Shown here: positions 14,347 to 14,803 of the stretch, piece by piece | How positions within the stretch are numbered: the first letter of the stretch is position 1 | How the letters are laid out: each line of letters starts with the position of its first letter | From: Nitrospirae bacterium RIFCSPHIGHO2_01_FULL_66_17 | GTDB taxonomy: Bacteria > Nitrospirota > Nitrospiria > 2-01-FULL-66-17 | DNA: 14,803 nt | Direction of reading: 5' to 3' | Assembly (NCBI GenBank): GCA_001803875.1 | Contig: MHEO01000071.1 | Location: forward strand, 1-14,803 | Notes under the pieces: generated by a model | What the model saw: only the letters and a program-made list of their open reading frames with translations | Told to the model about the DNA's origin: nothing | The model's database searches: none | Program-made: the position numbers and the translations under genes

Positions 14347-14727
14347 ATGGTACCCGGTGAATATATCCTGGCCGACGGCGAGATCGTGGCCCTGGAGGGC
14401 CGCGAGACCGTCACGCTGACCGTGACCAACACGGGCGATCGACCGATCCAGGTGGGGTCGCACTTTCATTTCTTCGAGGCGAACCCGGCGTTGCGGTTCG
14501 ACCGCGCCCTCGCGTTCAGCCGCCGCCTGCTGATCCCGGCCGGGACGGCGGTCCGTTTCGAGGCTGGGGATGACAAGGTCGTGACGCTGGTCGCGTTCGC
14601 CGGCGCGCGGAGGGTCTTCGGCCTCAACGGCCTGACGGAAGGAAGTCTCGACGACGATCTCGTCAAGCGGGCGGCGCTCGATCGAGCGCGCGCGGCCGGC
14701 TTTCTCGGCGCGGAGGACGGCGCGTGA
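14347..14727 (+). CDS. ureB: Urease beta subunit UreB
   Basis: UreB is the second small structural subunit of urease and packs against UreC. The 126-residue product has the typical GEYILADGEI start, the strand segment VTNTGDRPIQVGSHFHFFEANPAL, then RLLIPAGTAVRFEAGD and GARRVFGLNGLTEG. The last ~25 residues extend a little past the usual ~100-105 residue core, which is common. The ribosome binding site GGGGAGG lies just before the ATG. The stop codon overlaps the ureC start (GTGA). Confidence 0.96.
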   Translation: MVPGEYILADGEIVALEGRETVTLTVTNTGDRPIQVGSHFHFFEANPALRFDRALAFSRRLLIPAGTAVRFEAGDDKVVTLVAFAGARRVFGLNGLTEGSLDDDLVKRAALDRARAAGFLGAEDGA

Positions 14728-14803
14728 CGCTGCGGATGTCGCGTCGCCAATACGCCGACCTGTACGGGCCGACCGTCGGCGATCGCGTCCGGCTCGCGGA
14801 CAC
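14724..14803 (+). CDS. ureC: Urease alpha subunit UreC, N-terminal fragment (cut by window end)
   Basis: UreC is the catalytic nickel subunit. Only the first 26 codons plus two bases are present; they read TLRMSRRQYADLYGPTVGDR and then VRLAD, matching the conserved UreC N terminus (SRRAYADMFGPTVGDRVRLADT). The active-site residues lie beyond the window. GTG 14724 overlaps the ureB stop and is preferred; ATG 14736 is an in-frame alternative. The truncation is due to the window edge, not to a defect in the gene. Confidence 0.93.
   Translation, partial: MTLRMSRRQYADLYGPTVGDRVRLAD

Noticed and set aside
1..14803. tRNA, rRNA or known riboswitch
   Set aside because: No stretch outside the genes showed a tRNA-like cloverleaf, rRNA sequence or a recognisable riboswitch core by eye. 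A covariance-model search would be needed to exclude faint matches.

Overview
The window is a GC-rich bacterial segment (judged by eye as roughly two thirds G+C, with strong G/C at third codon positions). Every recognised gene lies on the + strand. The likely source is the Nitrospirota, probably a Nitrospira-like nitrifier. Three things suggest this: a complete urea ABC transporter (urtABCDE) joined directly to urease genes (ureABC), a short-chain-amide/urea-type outer-membrane porin at the head of that locus, and intergenic repeats with a CTCACGTACG...CAGTACGCTCCG core, which I associate with Nitrospira-type genomes. The taxonomic call is an inference; another high-GC lineage such as NC10 is not excluded.

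Region 1 (1-6417) is a compact chemosensory operon: cheA (301-2010), a membrane chemoreceptor (2058-3728), cheW (3738-4304), cheR (4364-5278) and cheB (5278-6417). It supplies the receptor, coupling protein, kinase and both adaptation enzymes, but there is no cheY, cheZ or cheD in view. Upstream are a structured repeat (1-130) and a sigma70-like promoter (205-232) whose -35 box lies in the loop of a perfect palindrome.

Region 2 (6418-6731) is a 314-base gap that reads as a regulatory region for nitrogen assimilation. It holds a weak terminator-like hairpin, two near-identical dyads (CGACA-N4-TGTCG) about two helical turns apart, a good sigma54 (-24/-12) promoter candidate about 100 bases downstream of them, a strong hairpin at the predicted 5' end of the transcript, and a small hairpin covering the porin ribosome binding site.

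Region 3 (6732-14803) is the urea locus. It runs in the order of substrate flow: outer-membrane porin, periplasmic urea-binding protein UrtA, permeases UrtB and UrtC, ATPases UrtD and UrtE, then urease gamma (UreA), beta (UreB) and the first 80 bases of alpha (UreC), which is cut by the window end. urtC-urtD, urtD-urtE and ureB-ureC overlap, and most starts are GTG, so the genes are probably translationally coupled.

The tight operon is interrupted by palindromic repeats. A ~155-base element lies between urtA and urtB and again between urtB and urtC, each time beginning at the first base after the stop codon; compensatory base changes in its terminal arms suggest that the folded structure is maintained. 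A second family (TTGTAGGGGCG...CGCCCCTACGA) fills the ureA-ureB gap in a two-hairpin form and appears as a single hairpin over the start of urtC. The genes themselves are familiar families; the least explained features are the regulatory region and these structured repeats.
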